DNA of 64,000 nt. It comes from Oscillatoriaceae cyanobacterium M33_DOE_052 (GTDB lineage: Bacteria; Cyanobacteriota; Cyanobacteriia; Cyanobacteriales; Laspinemataceae). The translations under genes were made by a program, and so were the position numbers. Numbering within the stretch: position 1 is the stretch's first letter; each line of letters starts with the position of its first letter. Below the pieces are notes generated by a model. That model had not been told where the DNA came from. It ran no database searches and worked only from the letters and a program-made list of their open reading frames with translations. The DNA lies in assembly GCA_015296065.1 (NCBI GenBank), contig DVDU01000235.1, positions 23,417 through 87,416 of the forward strand. The letters are read 5' to 3'. Shown here piece by piece: positions 52,257-61,376 of this stretch.

Positions 52257-52739
52257 TCAGAGTTTGTAGCCAATTTGACGCAGAAAATCTTTACGTTTTT
52301 GCACATCTTCGCTGACTTCTACCCCTTGGGGTGAAAACCCATCCACCACTCCCAGAATGCCTCGCCCCTGAGCTGTTTCTGCCAAAATTACCTCCACGGG
52401 GTTAGCGGTAGCGCAGTAGATAGTACAAACCTCTTGGCACTGCTTAATCGCATTGAGAAAGTTAATCGGAAACGCTTCTTTGAGTACAATCACAAAACTG
52501 TGACCCGCCCCCAGTGCCTGGGCATTTTTCGTGGCCACTGCCTCTAATTCTCCATCATTCCCGGCCACCCTGATTAGGCAAGGCCCCGACGCCTCGCAGA
52601 AAGCGATGCCAAACTTGACAGTCCCCGAACTCCCTACCATAATCTCATATAAATCCTCCACCGTCTTGATAAAGTGGGAATGTCCTAAAATCAGATTCCC
52701 TCCCGGTGGGATTTCCATTGCCACTGATTTGAGTTCCAT
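52257..52739 (-). CDS. Adenosine-specific kinase family protein (DUF355)
   Basis: A 160-aa protein matching the small Adenosine_kin (PF04008-type) family: NLILGHSHFIKTVEDLYEIM, KFGIAFCEASGPCLIRVAGN, LGAGHSFVIVLKEAFPINFL, CTIYCATANPVEVILAETAQ and GRGILGVVDG. The family name rests on structural work in archaea; a true adenosine kinase role in cyanobacteria is not established. It begins just upstream of the PlsY-dikinase gene on the same strand, about 95 bases apart. Confidence 0.85.
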   Translation of the reverse strand: MELKSVAMEIPPGGNLILGHSHFIKTVEDLYEIMVGSSGTVKFGIAFCEASGPCLIRVAGNDGELEAVATKNAQALGAGHSFVIVLKEAFPINFLNAIKQCQEVCTIYCATANPVEVILAETAQGRGILGVVDGFSPQGVEVSEDVQKRKDFLRQIGYKL

Positions 52740-52916
52740 CCTTGATTCCTCAATGCCCTTTGTCTCGCATTTTAACCGCCCAGTCTGACTAAATTACATT
52801 GCATATTAGCAATCACTTACATACTAATGACAGAGGCACAGAGGAATAGGGGGATTCTGTACCTCTGGGCTTCATCTTCATAAACCACGATTTGTCGTCA
52901 TTAAAACATCTAAATT

Positions 52917-53264
52917 ATGAATTACCAAGAAGCCTATGATTTATTGATAGCGCGGGGAACTGCCCTGCAAAATTCGGGCAAAGATGAGAATTTGCTCCAG
53001 CGGCTGAAACAAGGAAAACCCCCCTTACCAGGGGAAGTAACATCGATATTACTCGCGTTAAAAATCGTCTTTGAGGAGTTGCCAAACCAGAATACTTTAG
53101 ACAGAAACCTAGTTTTGGCGCTACATCTTTTAGCCTTTGAAAGCCAGCGCCTGTTTGAAGCTGGGCGCAGTGCTGGGGTTAGCTGGCCACCTTTATTAAA
53201 AGAAGACTTGCAGCGCATCGCCGCATCTGTGGCCAGCATCTTTGCCGATGAGTGGCGAGTTTAA
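52917..53264 (+). CDS. Conserved cyanobacterial protein of unknown function
   Basis: A 115-aa, mostly helical protein: YQEAYDLLIARGTALQNSGK, LKQGKPPLPGEVTSILLALK, LHLLAFESQRLFEAGRSAGV. I recognise this as a small conserved cyanobacterial family, sometimes labelled dethiobiotin synthetase in databases without basis; there is no P-loop. A stem-loop repeat follows the stop codon. Confidence 0.7.
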   Translation: MNYQEAYDLLIARGTALQNSGKDENLLQRLKQGKPPLPGEVTSILLALKIVFEELPNQNTLDRNLVLALHLLAFESQRLFEAGRSAGVSWPPLLKEDLQRIAASVASIFADEWRV

Positions 53265-53271
53265 TTTGGTT

Positions 53272-53333
53272 CTAGTTCGTAGTTGGGCTTTAGCCCTCTT
53301 TTGATTGATGGGGCTGAAGCCCAACTACAAACC
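53272..53333. repeat. Stem-loop repeat between convergent genes
   Basis: GTTCGTAGTTGGGCTTTAGC (53276-53295) faces GGGGCTGAAGCCCAACTAC (about 53310-53328). Same family as at 17131, 33829, 38440, 40406 and 44870. It lies between two convergent stops. Confidence 0.8.
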
Positions 53334-53346
53334 AAGATGGGGCTGC

Positions 53347-53901
53347 TTAATTGCAACCTTGTCGCGATTGCCTACCGTTGGGCATGATGGCACCGCATAA
53401 GTTGGCCCCTTGAAGGTTGGCGTCAGTCAAATTAGCTTCAATCAGATAAGCGCCTCGGAGGTCGGCATTGCGGAGGTTACTACCTCGGAGGTCAGCGCGA
53501 CTGAGGTAAGCATTATTGAGGCGGGCACCGGTGAGGTTGGCACTACTTAAGTTGGCATCAAATAGATTGGCTTCAGTTAAGTTAACATTGGTCAAATCGG
53601 CACTGGTGAGGTTGGTTCTGGTGAGGTAAGCATTGGTTAAATTGGCGCCGTTGAGTTTGGCTTGGGACAAATTAGCGCCAAATAAGTTTGCCCGATCGAG
53701 TGCGGCTTCGGTGAGGATAGCCCCTTCCAGCTTGGCATTGATCAAGGAAGCATTTTTTAAGTCACACTTGGGGCATTTCTTGGTTTCCAGCAATTGCTTG
53801 ACATGTTCGGCGTTTTGTGCGCGCAGAGATGAAGGGAACCAAAAGGGGGCGAGCAGAAACGCCACCGCCAAAATCTTAAATTTCATATCTTGCTTGTTCA
53901 T
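53347..53901 (-). CDS. Exported pentapeptide-repeat protein
   Basis: A 184-aa protein. The N-terminal segment ILAVAFLLAPFWFPSSLRA is a signal peptide. The mature part begins with a conserved CPKCDLKNASLINAKLEGA stretch containing two Cys, then about 20 A(D/N)LXX pentapeptides (ANLFGANLSQAKLNGANLTN and so on) forming a right-handed quadrilateral beta-helix. The protein is likely in the thylakoid lumen or periplasm. The CPKC motif could bind metal or form a disulfide. Function unknown. Confidence 0.88.
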   Translation of the reverse strand: MNKQDMKFKILAVAFLLAPFWFPSSLRAQNAEHVKQLLETKKCPKCDLKNASLINAKLEGAILTEAALDRANLFGANLSQAKLNGANLTNAYLTRTNLTSADLTNVNLTEANLFDANLSSANLTGARLNNAYLSRADLRGSNLRNADLRGAYLIEANLTDANLQGANLCGAIMPNGRQSRQGCN

Positions 53902-54383
53902 GCAATGTGTGGGGATGACGGATAAAGGGAAACTGCGGGAAAGCTCCCCCGACCTGATAGTAGGATGCTGATGCGACGCCGGAAGGCGTTCGGCTCCGGG
54001 GAGCGACTGACCGCCAGTTCGGGAAATCGGAAATTCAGCGGAAATATTAATCTGCCAGTTTTTAGGCAGCCGCCTTAAGAATTTAAGGGTTGATACAGAC
54101 AGCCTCAGAGGTAGATTTTCTCTTGCCGTTTATGATAATAGCGATTTCGCGAGGAGATGATTCCTAAAAAATGGTGATGCTTACCCGAGAAGAACGCCAT
54201 AGTCTGAGATATCAATACCAACGCCCCTGGAGCGGGATAATTTTGTGGCGAGAGATGCCCCTTCCATAAAGAACCGACTTTCAACCAACAGTTCCCGTAT
54301 CTTTGGGTTACAGAAGTCCCCTGAGTGGGTTAAAATCACAACCAAAGGCTTTGCCGCTATCCCGAGTTTACAGGAAAATCGCT
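53902..54383. other. Leader region of the TPR gene
   Basis: About 480 bases. A GC-rich dyad GCCGGAAGGCGTTCGGC lies at about 53980-53996. The remainder shows no reading frame I trust; an in-frame TTG at 54303 would extend the TPR gene by 27 residues of unconvincing sequence. Confidence 0.4.
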
Positions 54384-56129
54384 ATGCTCAGGCGGATTTG
54401 GCGTTGGTTGGTCAGGCGAGTATTGCGCTGGTGGAGATTGTTAATGAAATCATCTCCGGCGTCAGAGGTGGCGGCAGTGGCGTCCCCCTTGAGCGATAGT
54501 GAGTATGAGCAAAAGTTCATGCAGTTGCTCGAAGGGTTATACCACGGCTGGCAGGCTCCCCAAGTAGAGCAGTTTTTGGCCAAGCTGCTGGGTTTGGCGG
54601 CGGTGGGTGCTTGGGTGGCTTGGTTGCGACGGTTTGGCGCAAAGGTGCTAAATTCGGCAGTGCCCAACCGGGAGTTGGGGCGGCGGTTGTTGCGTTTGAG
54701 TGAGGTGGCTCGGGAGCTAGAGCCTTGGACAGAATTGGCGGTGGTGGCGCGGGACATTGGTTCGGGGTTGCTGGTGGGGGTAGAAATTGCGCCAGAGACT
54801 CCGATTGGTCCTGCTTCTCCCTTGCCCCAGACGGCGGCAGAATTGTTTGAGCATGGGATGGAGCGGTTGCGGGTTTCTGACGATGAGGGGGCTTTGGCTG
54901 CTTTGGATCGGGTGGTGCAACTAGAGCCAGAAAATTACCGCGCCTGGATCAACCGGGGCAATGCTTTGGCGAATTTGGGGCGACTGCCCGAAGCGTTGGC
55001 GAGTTACGATCGCGCTGTGGCTTTGAAAGCCAACTCCCATACGGCTTGGACGAACCGGGGGGATGTGCTGTTTGATATGGGTAAGCGGCGGGAAGCGATC
55101 GCCAGTTGGGACAAAGCCCTAGCCATTCAGCCGGAGGACTTCGAGACTTGGTACAATCGCGGTTTGGCTCTAGCGGGCTCTAACCACTGGGAAGAGGCGA
55201 TCGCCAGTTGGGATAAAGCCATAGAACTCAAAGCCGACGACCCAGAAGCCTGGTTTAACCGGGGGTTGGCTCTGGGGAACTTAAGCCGCTGGTCAGAAGC
55301 TCTCGCTAGTTGGGATAAAACCCTGGAAGTGAAACCGGACTTTCAACCAGCTTGGGTAAACCGAGGCGTCGCACTGCAAAAGCTGGGACGCTACACCGAG
55401 GCGATCGAAGCTAATAATATGGCGATCGCACTTTCGGGCAGTAATGACAACCAGGGGACGGGGACTGTGGGGACTGTGGGGACTGTGGTCAGCGATATTC
55501 CTCCCTCTCCTCCCACCCCTCCCACTCTTCCCACCCCCTCTCCCCCTTTTAACCAGGGGATGGATGCTTGGGAAGTTGGCGATTTTGAAGGGGCGATCGT
55601 CTATTTCCAAGAAGCCCTCGCCTTAGAACCAGATTCCCTCGATGCTTTGTACGGCCAAGCCGTAGCCCTATCGGAGCTTGCCCGATATGAACCCGCGATT
55701 ACTTTCTATAACCGTGCCTTAGCCATTCAACCCGACTTGGCCTATGCTTGGAACGGTTTGGGAAATGCCCTCAAAGAACTGCTCCGATACGAACCAGCCC
55801 TCGCCGCTTATAACCAAGCCATTGCCTTGGAAACCTCATTCCTGCAAGCATGGCTCAACCGAGGTGCTGTCCTGCGAGACTTGGGGATGTATGAAGAAGC
55901 TCTGGCATCTTATAGTCAAGCTGCCACTATTGACCCCAACTTTGCCGATGTGTGGTATGGGCAGGGGGTGGTCCTCAATGATTTGGCCAGATATGGAGAA
56001 GCCTTGAGTGCTTTTGACAAAGCCTTAGCCATTAAACCCCAGTTCGCCGATGCTTTACAAGGACGCGCCGCCTCCATTAGTTATATGGAAGCGGCGGCAA
56101 GAACAGCATCTGACCAAAAAATCACCTAG
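54384..56129 (+). CDS. Large TPR protein with embedded low-complexity linker
   Basis: A protein of about 581 aa. The start is ATG 54384, preceded by AGGAAA; the very basic N-terminus (LRRIWRWLVRRVLRWWRLL) may associate with the membrane. A helical N-terminal domain is followed by two TPR blocks: six or so repeats at about 165-350 (YRAWINRGNALANLGRLPEA, TAWTNRGDVLFDMGKRREAI) and five at about 395-560. Between them sits an insert of Gly-Thr-Val repeats and Pro-rich sequence (GTVGTVGTV, PPSPPTPPTLPTPSPP) encoded by minisatellite DNA. The protein is probably a scaffold. The partner is unknown. Confidence 0.83.
   Translation: MLRRIWRWLVRRVLRWWRLLMKSSPASEVAAVASPLSDSEYEQKFMQLLEGLYHGWQAPQVEQFLAKLLGLAAVGAWVAWLRRFGAKVLNSAVPNRELGRRLLRLSEVARELEPWTELAVVARDIGSGLLVGVEIAPETPIGPASPLPQTAAELFEHGMERLRVSDDEGALAALDRVVQLEPENYRAWINRGNALANLGRLPEALASYDRAVALKANSHTAWTNRGDVLFDMGKRREAIASWDKALAIQPEDFETWYNRGLALAGSNHWEEAIASWDKAIELKADDPEAWFNRGLALGNLSRWSEALASWDKTLEVKPDFQPAWVNRGVALQKLGRYTEAIEANNMAIALSGSNDNQGTGTVGTVGTVVSDIPPSPPTPPTLPTPSPPFNQGMDAWEVGDFEGAIVYFQEALALEPDSLDALYGQAVALSELARYEPAITFYNRALAIQPDLAYAWNGLGNALKELLRYEPALAAYNQAIALETSFLQAWLNRGAVLRDLGMYEEALASYSQAATIDPNFADVWYGQGVVLNDLARYGEALSAFDKALAIKPQFADALQGRAASISYMEAAARTASDQKIT
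55443..55558 (+). repeat. Minisatellite inserted in the TPR gene
   Basis: Three GGGACTGTG units (about 55459-55486) and a CCTCCCACCCCTCCCACTCT tract (about 55508-55530) lie in frame between TPR blocks. The C-rich tract is the reverse complement of the G-rich sequence at the right end of the window (63975-64000). Confidence 0.75.
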
Positions 56130-56609
56130 CCCGTTACCGGGAATCTCTCTCAATCTCTGCTAAAGCCCCGTTCCTGAACACTCTCTAATGATGCCAGCAG
56201 ATCTGCTAGTCCATCAAAGCCTCTTTCCGTATCATTGGGCCGGGGGCTGGAAATGTGGCGACAAAACCCCCCGCCAGAGGCAGGGGCGCCTCCCTCACTT
56301 GTGGGAAGTTCCATGTTGTTCCTGAAGGCGGATTGATGCCTGTTGACCTCAAACTTTGGCGATCGCATTACCCCATCCTCAACTCAAAGCCTGGGGAGCA
56401 GGGGTTGGTATCACCTCTCTCTGCTCCCTATTCTTATTATGCCCGGGTTGGTGATCAAATTACCACCGTATTGATATTGATTTTTCTAAATTGGGGATCG
56501 CGGTAAAACATATCCGGGCTGAGGAAACTACTGATAGTTTGCTCCCTGTCCGTGAGATTACTAGGGTCATTACCCCAAATCAATACCACAGATACAGCCC
56601 TGCCCTATC
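56130..56609. other. Intergenic region, nothing recognised
   Basis: About 480 bases between convergent genes. Frames of 72 and 83 codons exist on either strand but their translations look like chance. GGCGATCGCA at about 56358 is a HIP1-like site. Confidence 0.4.
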
Positions 56610-57860
56610 CTAAATCTCGTGGTGTGGGGGGAAACGGAAACTCAGGGCCACAGAAATGGCCGCCGCGAGGCAGGTAATGCTCGCCCAAATCACCCCGATC
56701 GTCGGCGCCATTTGAGCCAAACCCGTGGGAAATACGACCCCAAACAACACTTTTGCTGCCCCGATCCCCCCAAAATAGCTCCCTACTCCTAAGCCTTTCC
56801 ACTGGTTTGGCATCAAGGAAATCGCAAAAGGAATGGCACCGTTATTAACTAAACTTAAGCCTGCCACCCAAATTATCCCAGCCAGTAACAAGCTACCAGG
56901 ACTGGGTGCCAACCCCAGCAACAGCAAACCTGCCACTGTCCCCGCCATCCCCCCTAGCATTCCTTGGCGGTTGCCAACTTTGGTGGCCAAAGTACCGGCG
57001 GGCAATGCGGCTACGGCGGAACCCAAAGTAAACCAAAACATCAGCAATTTAGTATCTTGTTGGGGTAGCTGTGCTTTCAGGAGCTGAGAAAAAACATTCA
57101 TCAGGAAACTGGAACTGCAAAAAATTGCCGCACCAGTGGCCAAAATTACCCCTACTCGCAGCAGCAAAATTGGGCTGGTCACGGGCTGGGGGGTAGCAGT
57201 GGTTTGGGGTCTTGTCTGTGGTAGCCCGCCCGGGGGGTCGAGCGCCCTTAACGCCGCCGCTGTGGCTAACAGGACTAAAGAGCCAATGGTGAATGTTACC
57301 CCAGGCCCTAAATTCAAAATCAATTCTTGTGACCTTGGGGCAAACGCCGCCACAATTCCGCCCGCTAATGTGAGGAAGCTGGCGGCTTTGGGTAATTGGG
57401 GGGTGGTGGCGTATTTCCCCAATAAGGACAAAGCCGGAGCCCGAAAGATGGTCATCGCCAGTGCCCAGACTACCATCAACACTGGTAGGAGCAATTTCAC
57501 CCCGGGTAAAGGCTTAATCAAAATCGTGCAAGCTGGGATGGCCACAAAAATGGCGGAGGCAGTGACTACCCCAAAGGAGATGAGCAAAAACCGATGGCCA
57601 AACCAGCGTTCTGCCCGATCGGACAGCCCCCCCCACAGCGGTTCCATCCCCAAGGCGAGGATATTTTCCACTACCAGCACAGTCGTGGCGGCTTGGGGTG
57701 TAAACCCAAATTGAACTAGCAATTTACCCAGATAAGCGTTGTAAATTACCCAAGTGAGGGTAATGGCGGCGGATAAGCCGCTTAACCCAATAACTTGCCG
57801 CCACATAATCTGGGTTGGTGGCGGTGGGTAATGACCAGATGGAGAAACTCGATCGGACAT
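56610..57860 (-). CDS. Major facilitator superfamily transporter
   Basis: A 416-aa inner-membrane protein with about twelve hydrophobic helices. The first loop has LGMEPLWGGLSDRAERWFGH, an MFS motif A variant (G...D...GRR type). Family resemblance is to the cyanobacterial and phototroph PUCC/BCD-type or sugar/cation MFS proteins, but no substrate can be assigned. Residues around 215-232 are a Pro and Thr-rich cytoplasmic loop. It is encoded alone. Confidence 0.85.
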   Translation of the reverse strand: MSDRVSPSGHYPPPPTQIMWRQVIGLSGLSAAITLTWVIYNAYLGKLLVQFGFTPQAATTVLVVENILALGMEPLWGGLSDRAERWFGHRFLLISFGVVTASAIFVAIPACTILIKPLPGVKLLLPVLMVVWALAMTIFRAPALSLLGKYATTPQLPKAASFLTLAGGIVAAFAPRSQELILNLGPGVTFTIGSLVLLATAAALRALDPPGGLPQTRPQTTATPQPVTSPILLLRVGVILATGAAIFCSSSFLMNVFSQLLKAQLPQQDTKLLMFWFTLGSAVAALPAGTLATKVGNRQGMLGGMAGTVAGLLLLGLAPSPGSLLLAGIIWVAGLSLVNNGAIPFAISLMPNQWKGLGVGSYFGGIGAAKVLFGVVFPTGLAQMAPTIGVIWASITCLAAAISVALSFRFPPHHEI

Positions 57861-57900
57861 CGGTTTTACCCTCCAAGGTGCGATCTTGTTGGCAATTGAG

Positions 57901-57936
57901 AGAAACCGGGTTTCTTTGGTAAGAAACCCGGTTTCT
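57901..57936. repeat. Perfect AGAAACC-family hairpin
   Basis: AGAAACCGGGTTTCTT at 57901-57916 and its exact complement at 57921-57936 with a 4-base loop. It lies upstream of the MFS gene and downstream of the moeB gene, so it may separate the two transcripts. Confidence 0.8.
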
Positions 57937-58006
57937 TCAGCTCAAGCGGCTGTTTCTAGGCTATTTCTGGGGTTTTTGGCGTTTGGCGTTTACCCCGTCA
58001 ACCTAA

Positions 58007-59182
58007 TTAATACTGCGGCACTGTGGGGTCAACTTCTTGGCTCCAGGCGTTGATGCCGCCTTTGACGTTCGTCCCGTCAATGCCTGCTTTTTCTTTTAGG
58101 ATAGCCAATGCTTTGGCCGATCGTCCCCCCATCTTGCAGTGCGCAATCAACCGGTGGCCGTTGAGCAATTCTTTCACCTTCGCCACACCGGGGCCATTTT
58201 CAATATCTGGCAATGGCACCAATACCGCCCCGGGAATGCGGGCAATGTCGTACTCGTGAGGATTGCGCACATCCACCAGCACAAAATCATCGGCACCGCT
58301 ATCGATTAATTGCTTCAATTCCACCACGGTCATTTCCGCGATCGCTGTTTTCTGCTTCTCCTCCTCTGCTTTCGCTTGAGGAATACCGCAAAACTCCTCA
58401 TAATCGATTAATTTCTCGATTACGGGCCGTTCCGGGTTGGGTCGCAGTTTCAATTCCCGGAAAGTCATCTCCAAGGCATTGTATAGCAGCAGCCGGCCAC
58501 TGAGGGTCCTGCCTGTTTTGGTGATGATTTTCACCGTTTCCGTAGCCTGAATCACACCGATAATTCCTGGCAAAATCCCTAAAACGCCACCTTCTGCGCA
58601 GGAGGGCACCATCCCCGGCGGTGGGGGTTCTGGGTACAGGTCACGGTAGTTAGGACCGCCTTCGTAGTTGAACACGGTAGCCTGACCTTCAAAGCGGAAG
58701 ATGGAACCGTAAACGTTGGGTTTGTTCAGCAGGACGCAGGCATCATTTACCAGATAGCGGGTGGGGAAGTTATCCGTACCATCCACCACAATATCGTAAG
58801 GTTCGATGATGTTTAGGGCGTTTTCTGAGCTGAGGCGGACTTCGTGGAGGTTAACTTGGCAGTAGGGATTAATCTCCAGAATGCGGCTTTTCGCCGATTC
58901 GATTTTGGGTTTCCCTAGGGAGGAGGTGCCGTGAATCACCTGCCGCTGTAAGTTGGATTTATCTACGATGTCAAAATCAACGATGCCTAGGGTGCCAATA
59001 CCGGCGGCGGCTAGGTATAGTAGCAGGGGAGATCCCAAGCCACCAGTGCCGATGCAAAGGACTTTGGCGGCTTTGAGCCGTTTTTGCCCATCCACTCCCA
59101 CTTCTGGGAGAATCAGGTGTCGGGAATAGCGATCGTAGTCGTCAGATGATAGTTGGATTTCTTCCAAATTCGGATTTAGCAT
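58007..59182 (-). CDS. moeB: MoeZ-type adenylyltransferase/sulfurtransferase (E1-like plus rhodanese)
   Basis: A 391-aa protein. The E1/ThiF domain has GQKRLKAAKVLCIGTGGLGS, LLLYLAAAGIGTLGIVDFD and Arg in NLQRQVIHG; it adenylates the C-terminal glycine of ubiquitin-like sulfur carriers. The conserved Cys is in VPSCAEGGVLGILPGI. The usual zinc CxxC pair is missing (NPERPVIEKLIDYEEFCG), a cyanobacterial variant. The C-terminal rhodanese domain has FVLVDVRNPHEYDIARIPGA and active-site Cys in AHCKMGGRSAKAL. It functions in molybdopterin, thiamine, tRNA thiolation or cysteine sulfur transfer. A JAMM peptidase gene lies just upstream on the same strand. Confidence 0.93.
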   Translation of the reverse strand: MLNPNLEEIQLSSDDYDRYSRHLILPEVGVDGQKRLKAAKVLCIGTGGLGSPLLLYLAAAGIGTLGIVDFDIVDKSNLQRQVIHGTSSLGKPKIESAKSRILEINPYCQVNLHEVRLSSENALNIIEPYDIVVDGTDNFPTRYLVNDACVLLNKPNVYGSIFRFEGQATVFNYEGGPNYRDLYPEPPPPGMVPSCAEGGVLGILPGIIGVIQATETVKIITKTGRTLSGRLLLYNALEMTFRELKLRPNPERPVIEKLIDYEEFCGIPQAKAEEEKQKTAIAEMTVVELKQLIDSGADDFVLVDVRNPHEYDIARIPGAVLVPLPDIENGPGVAKVKELLNGHRLIAHCKMGGRSAKALAILKEKAGIDGTNVKGGINAWSQEVDPTVPQY

Positions 59183-59227
59183 AACTGTTTGGGCGTTACT
59201 TGGTAACTCCTATCAAAAACCATTAAT

Positions 59228-59330
59228 TTGTCATTTGTCATTTGTCCTTGGTCATTTGACAAGTGACAACGGACAACGGACAAGCGGACTTGCGGACAAG
59301 TGACAAGTGACAAATGACTAAGGTCAAGGG
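59228..59330. repeat. Heptamer arrays between the JAMM gene and moeB
   Basis: GTCATTT units, ACAACGG/ACAAGCG and ACAAATG units in opposite orientations fill the gap and can fold into a long hairpin. The JAMM gene's stop at 59324 is at its edge. Confidence 0.72.
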
Positions 59331-59797
59331 ACTGAACCGGTCTGTTCAACGATAATTGGTTCTGGTTGGAACTGGTGATTTGCTTCCAGACACCAAGAGC
59401 GAATCTCGGAGGGGTGCCCTTGCACCACCGACACTATGATATACGAGTATTCCGGCCACGCCAAGGCGCGATCGCACTCTGACGGCACCGCCGTACCGTC
59501 TGGGTGGGAGTGAAAGATGCCGATAATACTCAATTGCCGTTCTCGTCCTTGCCGGTGTGCCCGCAGCATTTCTTCTGGCGCAATAACATATCTTCGCTCT
59601 TTTGTCAAGGTTGCAGCGTCGGAAAATTCGGCGGCAGTCTCCTCATTCCAACCATTAGCCGTGGGCCACACTTCCACCACCTGTTTGTCACCCTCTCCCA
59701 CAACCCCCAACAGCAACCCGCAACATTCCTCGGGATAGGTGTTGGCGGCATGGTTGCCGATCGCTTGCAGGTGTTGTGGTTGCACTTTTATAACCAT
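59324..59797 (-). CDS. JAMM/Mov34 (M67) metallopeptidase
   Basis: A protein of about 157 aa. The preferred start is ATG 59797 (AAGG upstream); ATG 59824 adds nine residues. JAMM motif: Glu in YPEECCGLLLG, then HSHPDGTAVPSECDRALAWP, the HxH...S..D zinc site. Bacterial members (Mec+/CysO-type) cleave the sulfur-loaded or fused C-terminus of ubiquitin-like carriers. The position just upstream of a MoeZ-type E1 supports that. No ubiquitin-like carrier gene is in the window. Confidence 0.9.
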   Translation of the reverse strand: MVIKVQPQHLQAIGNHAANTYPEECCGLLLGVVGEGDKQVVEVWPTANGWNEETAAEFSDAATLTKERRYVIAPEEMLRAHRQGRERQLSIIGIFHSHPDGTAVPSECDRALAWPEYSYIIVSVVQGHPSEIRSWCLEANHQFQPEPIIVEQTGSVP

Positions 59798-59824
59798 CGA
59801 GAACCTTTTTTCCGCAATTGGCAT

Positions 59825-60348
59825 CCCCAGGCTGGTGATGGGGTGGTGGTAGCAATCTTACCACCATTCTCATCTTACCCTGTACGAGAGGCGGGGACAA
59901 GTGGCAATATTTCTTGACTGTTGGTTATTGGTGATTGGTAATACGTTATTTTTAGCCAGAAATGATATGGCCAACCAATGACCAATGACCAATGACCAAT
60001 GATAAATGACCAATGACTCTTGGACCTCATTTAGTTATCAAAAAAATCGCTTTAGCAGGCGCAATTATGCCCCGAAACTATTTACAAGTTCTATAATCAA
60101 GGGAGTAAATAACTTTCGAGTCAGGATGGAGCTGGAGAAGAAGCTGCTATCTATGCTGGTAGAGGTTGGTAGTTGATGGTTATTGCAATTTAATTTCCTC
60201 AAGACAGCTAGAGAAACCACATAGAGAAACTCAATTTTTCTGATCAACCCGGTTTCTATTTTTTTTCTCCGGCGGGAACAATTTGGTTTTGTGATTGGTT
60301 CTAAATACAGTTGTTAGGGAATTTTTCCGGTAATGAGGAGGAAAAGCG
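59825..60348. other. Intergenic region with heptamers and inverted repeats
   Basis: About 520 bases. ACCAATG heptamers lie at about 59975-60015. An AGAAACC/GGTTTCT pair occurs at about 60211-60257. A 60-codon minus-strand frame (60065-60247) is not convincing. An AGGAGG ribosome site at 60336-60341 belongs to the downstream SH3 gene. Confidence 0.5.
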
Positions 60349-61323
60349 ATGTTAAAGGTAAGTCATCGGTGGTGGACTGCTCTAGGTAGTTGGGGGGCAA
60401 TAGCGATGTTAGGCTGGGCCAGCCCGGTCATTTCTGGGGTGGCCCCCAGGGTTGCGGTGGGACGTGAAGGGCCGGAAAGTTTATCATTGCCAAATGCTTT
60501 TGAGGTGGCCCAGGATATGGGGAGTCTCTGTCGTCGAGTCAGGACGCCTGATGGGTTGATTGTGCGCGATCGACCTGACCCAAATTCCCCCCAAATCGGC
60601 AGCCTTGCACCAAACACCCAAGTCACGCTGATCAAAGATTGGCGGGGAATTAATGGACCGGACGGGCGCATCTGGGTGGAAATCAACAGTCCGGTGCGGG
60701 GATTTATTACCAACGGGTTCCCCACTGTGGCGAGCAATTTGGAATTATGCTCGGAACCAGTAACGCAACCCACCCCCACCCCCACCCCTAACGCTAACCT
60801 TTGCCGTCAAGTGGACCGGGTGGCGGCGCCCGATGGGATAGCTGTGCGTGCTGATGCTTCCATCCGCGCCGATCGGGTGGGTGGCGTTGGCCCCGGCGAG
60901 CGCGTCACCCTAGTGCCAAATTATCAGGCAGTGCGGGATAGAAATGGGGAAGACCGCAACTGGGTAGAAATAACCTCGCCGGTGCGTGGGTTTGTCTCAG
61001 CGAGTAACCTCATCCAATGTCAGGGAGCGGCGGCTCAGGCTGCCCCCCAAACCACTCCCCCCACCAACCCTCCCACTACGGCCAATAACGATAGTCTTTG
61101 CCGCATCGTGGACCCGCAACTGGCGCCTCGGGGTCTGCAAATTCGTGCGGACGCCTCTACCTTTTCTACCTACAGGGGGGGAATACCGCCAGAAGGCAGA
61201 GTAACCCTCAAAGAAGGATATAAGCTGATTCCCGATAAAAGCGGCGAGGCTCGCAATTGGGTGGAAATCACTTACCCCACGGCGGGTTTTATCTCAGCTA
61301 ATGAGCTATTATTTTGTCGTTAA
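60349..61323 (+). CDS. Exported protein with three bacterial SH3 domains
   Basis: A 324-aa protein. A signal-like N-terminus (WWTALGSWGAIAMLGWASPV) is followed by three SH3b repeats at about 58-133, 150-222 and 248-324. Each has a CRxV start, an RxDxxxxSxxxG-type loop, VTLxxxY or VTLIKDW, and an NWVEITSPVRGFVSASNL-type end with a closing Cys. Cys pairs at the ends of each repeat may form disulfides. Pro, Thr and Asn-rich linkers join them. It probably binds cell wall or glycan in the periplasm. A strong AGGAGG site sits eight bases before the ATG. A terminator follows. Confidence 0.87.
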   Translation: MLKVSHRWWTALGSWGAIAMLGWASPVISGVAPRVAVGREGPESLSLPNAFEVAQDMGSLCRRVRTPDGLIVRDRPDPNSPQIGSLAPNTQVTLIKDWRGINGPDGRIWVEINSPVRGFITNGFPTVASNLELCSEPVTQPTPTPTPNANLCRQVDRVAAPDGIAVRADASIRADRVGGVGPGERVTLVPNYQAVRDRNGEDRNWVEITSPVRGFVSASNLIQCQGAAAQAAPQTTPPTNPPTTANNDSLCRIVDPQLAPRGLQIRADASTFSTYRGGIPPEGRVTLKEGYKLIPDKSGEARNWVEITYPTAGFISANELLFCR

Positions 61324-61376
61324 AATTGGCGCAATTAGGGTGTTTTTTGGCGGCCATAATTGTTGGTGGAAATATG

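Noticed and set aside
56150..56506. Short frames on both strands after the TPR gene
   Set aside because: Translations look random and have no ribosome sites; I found no homologous pattern.
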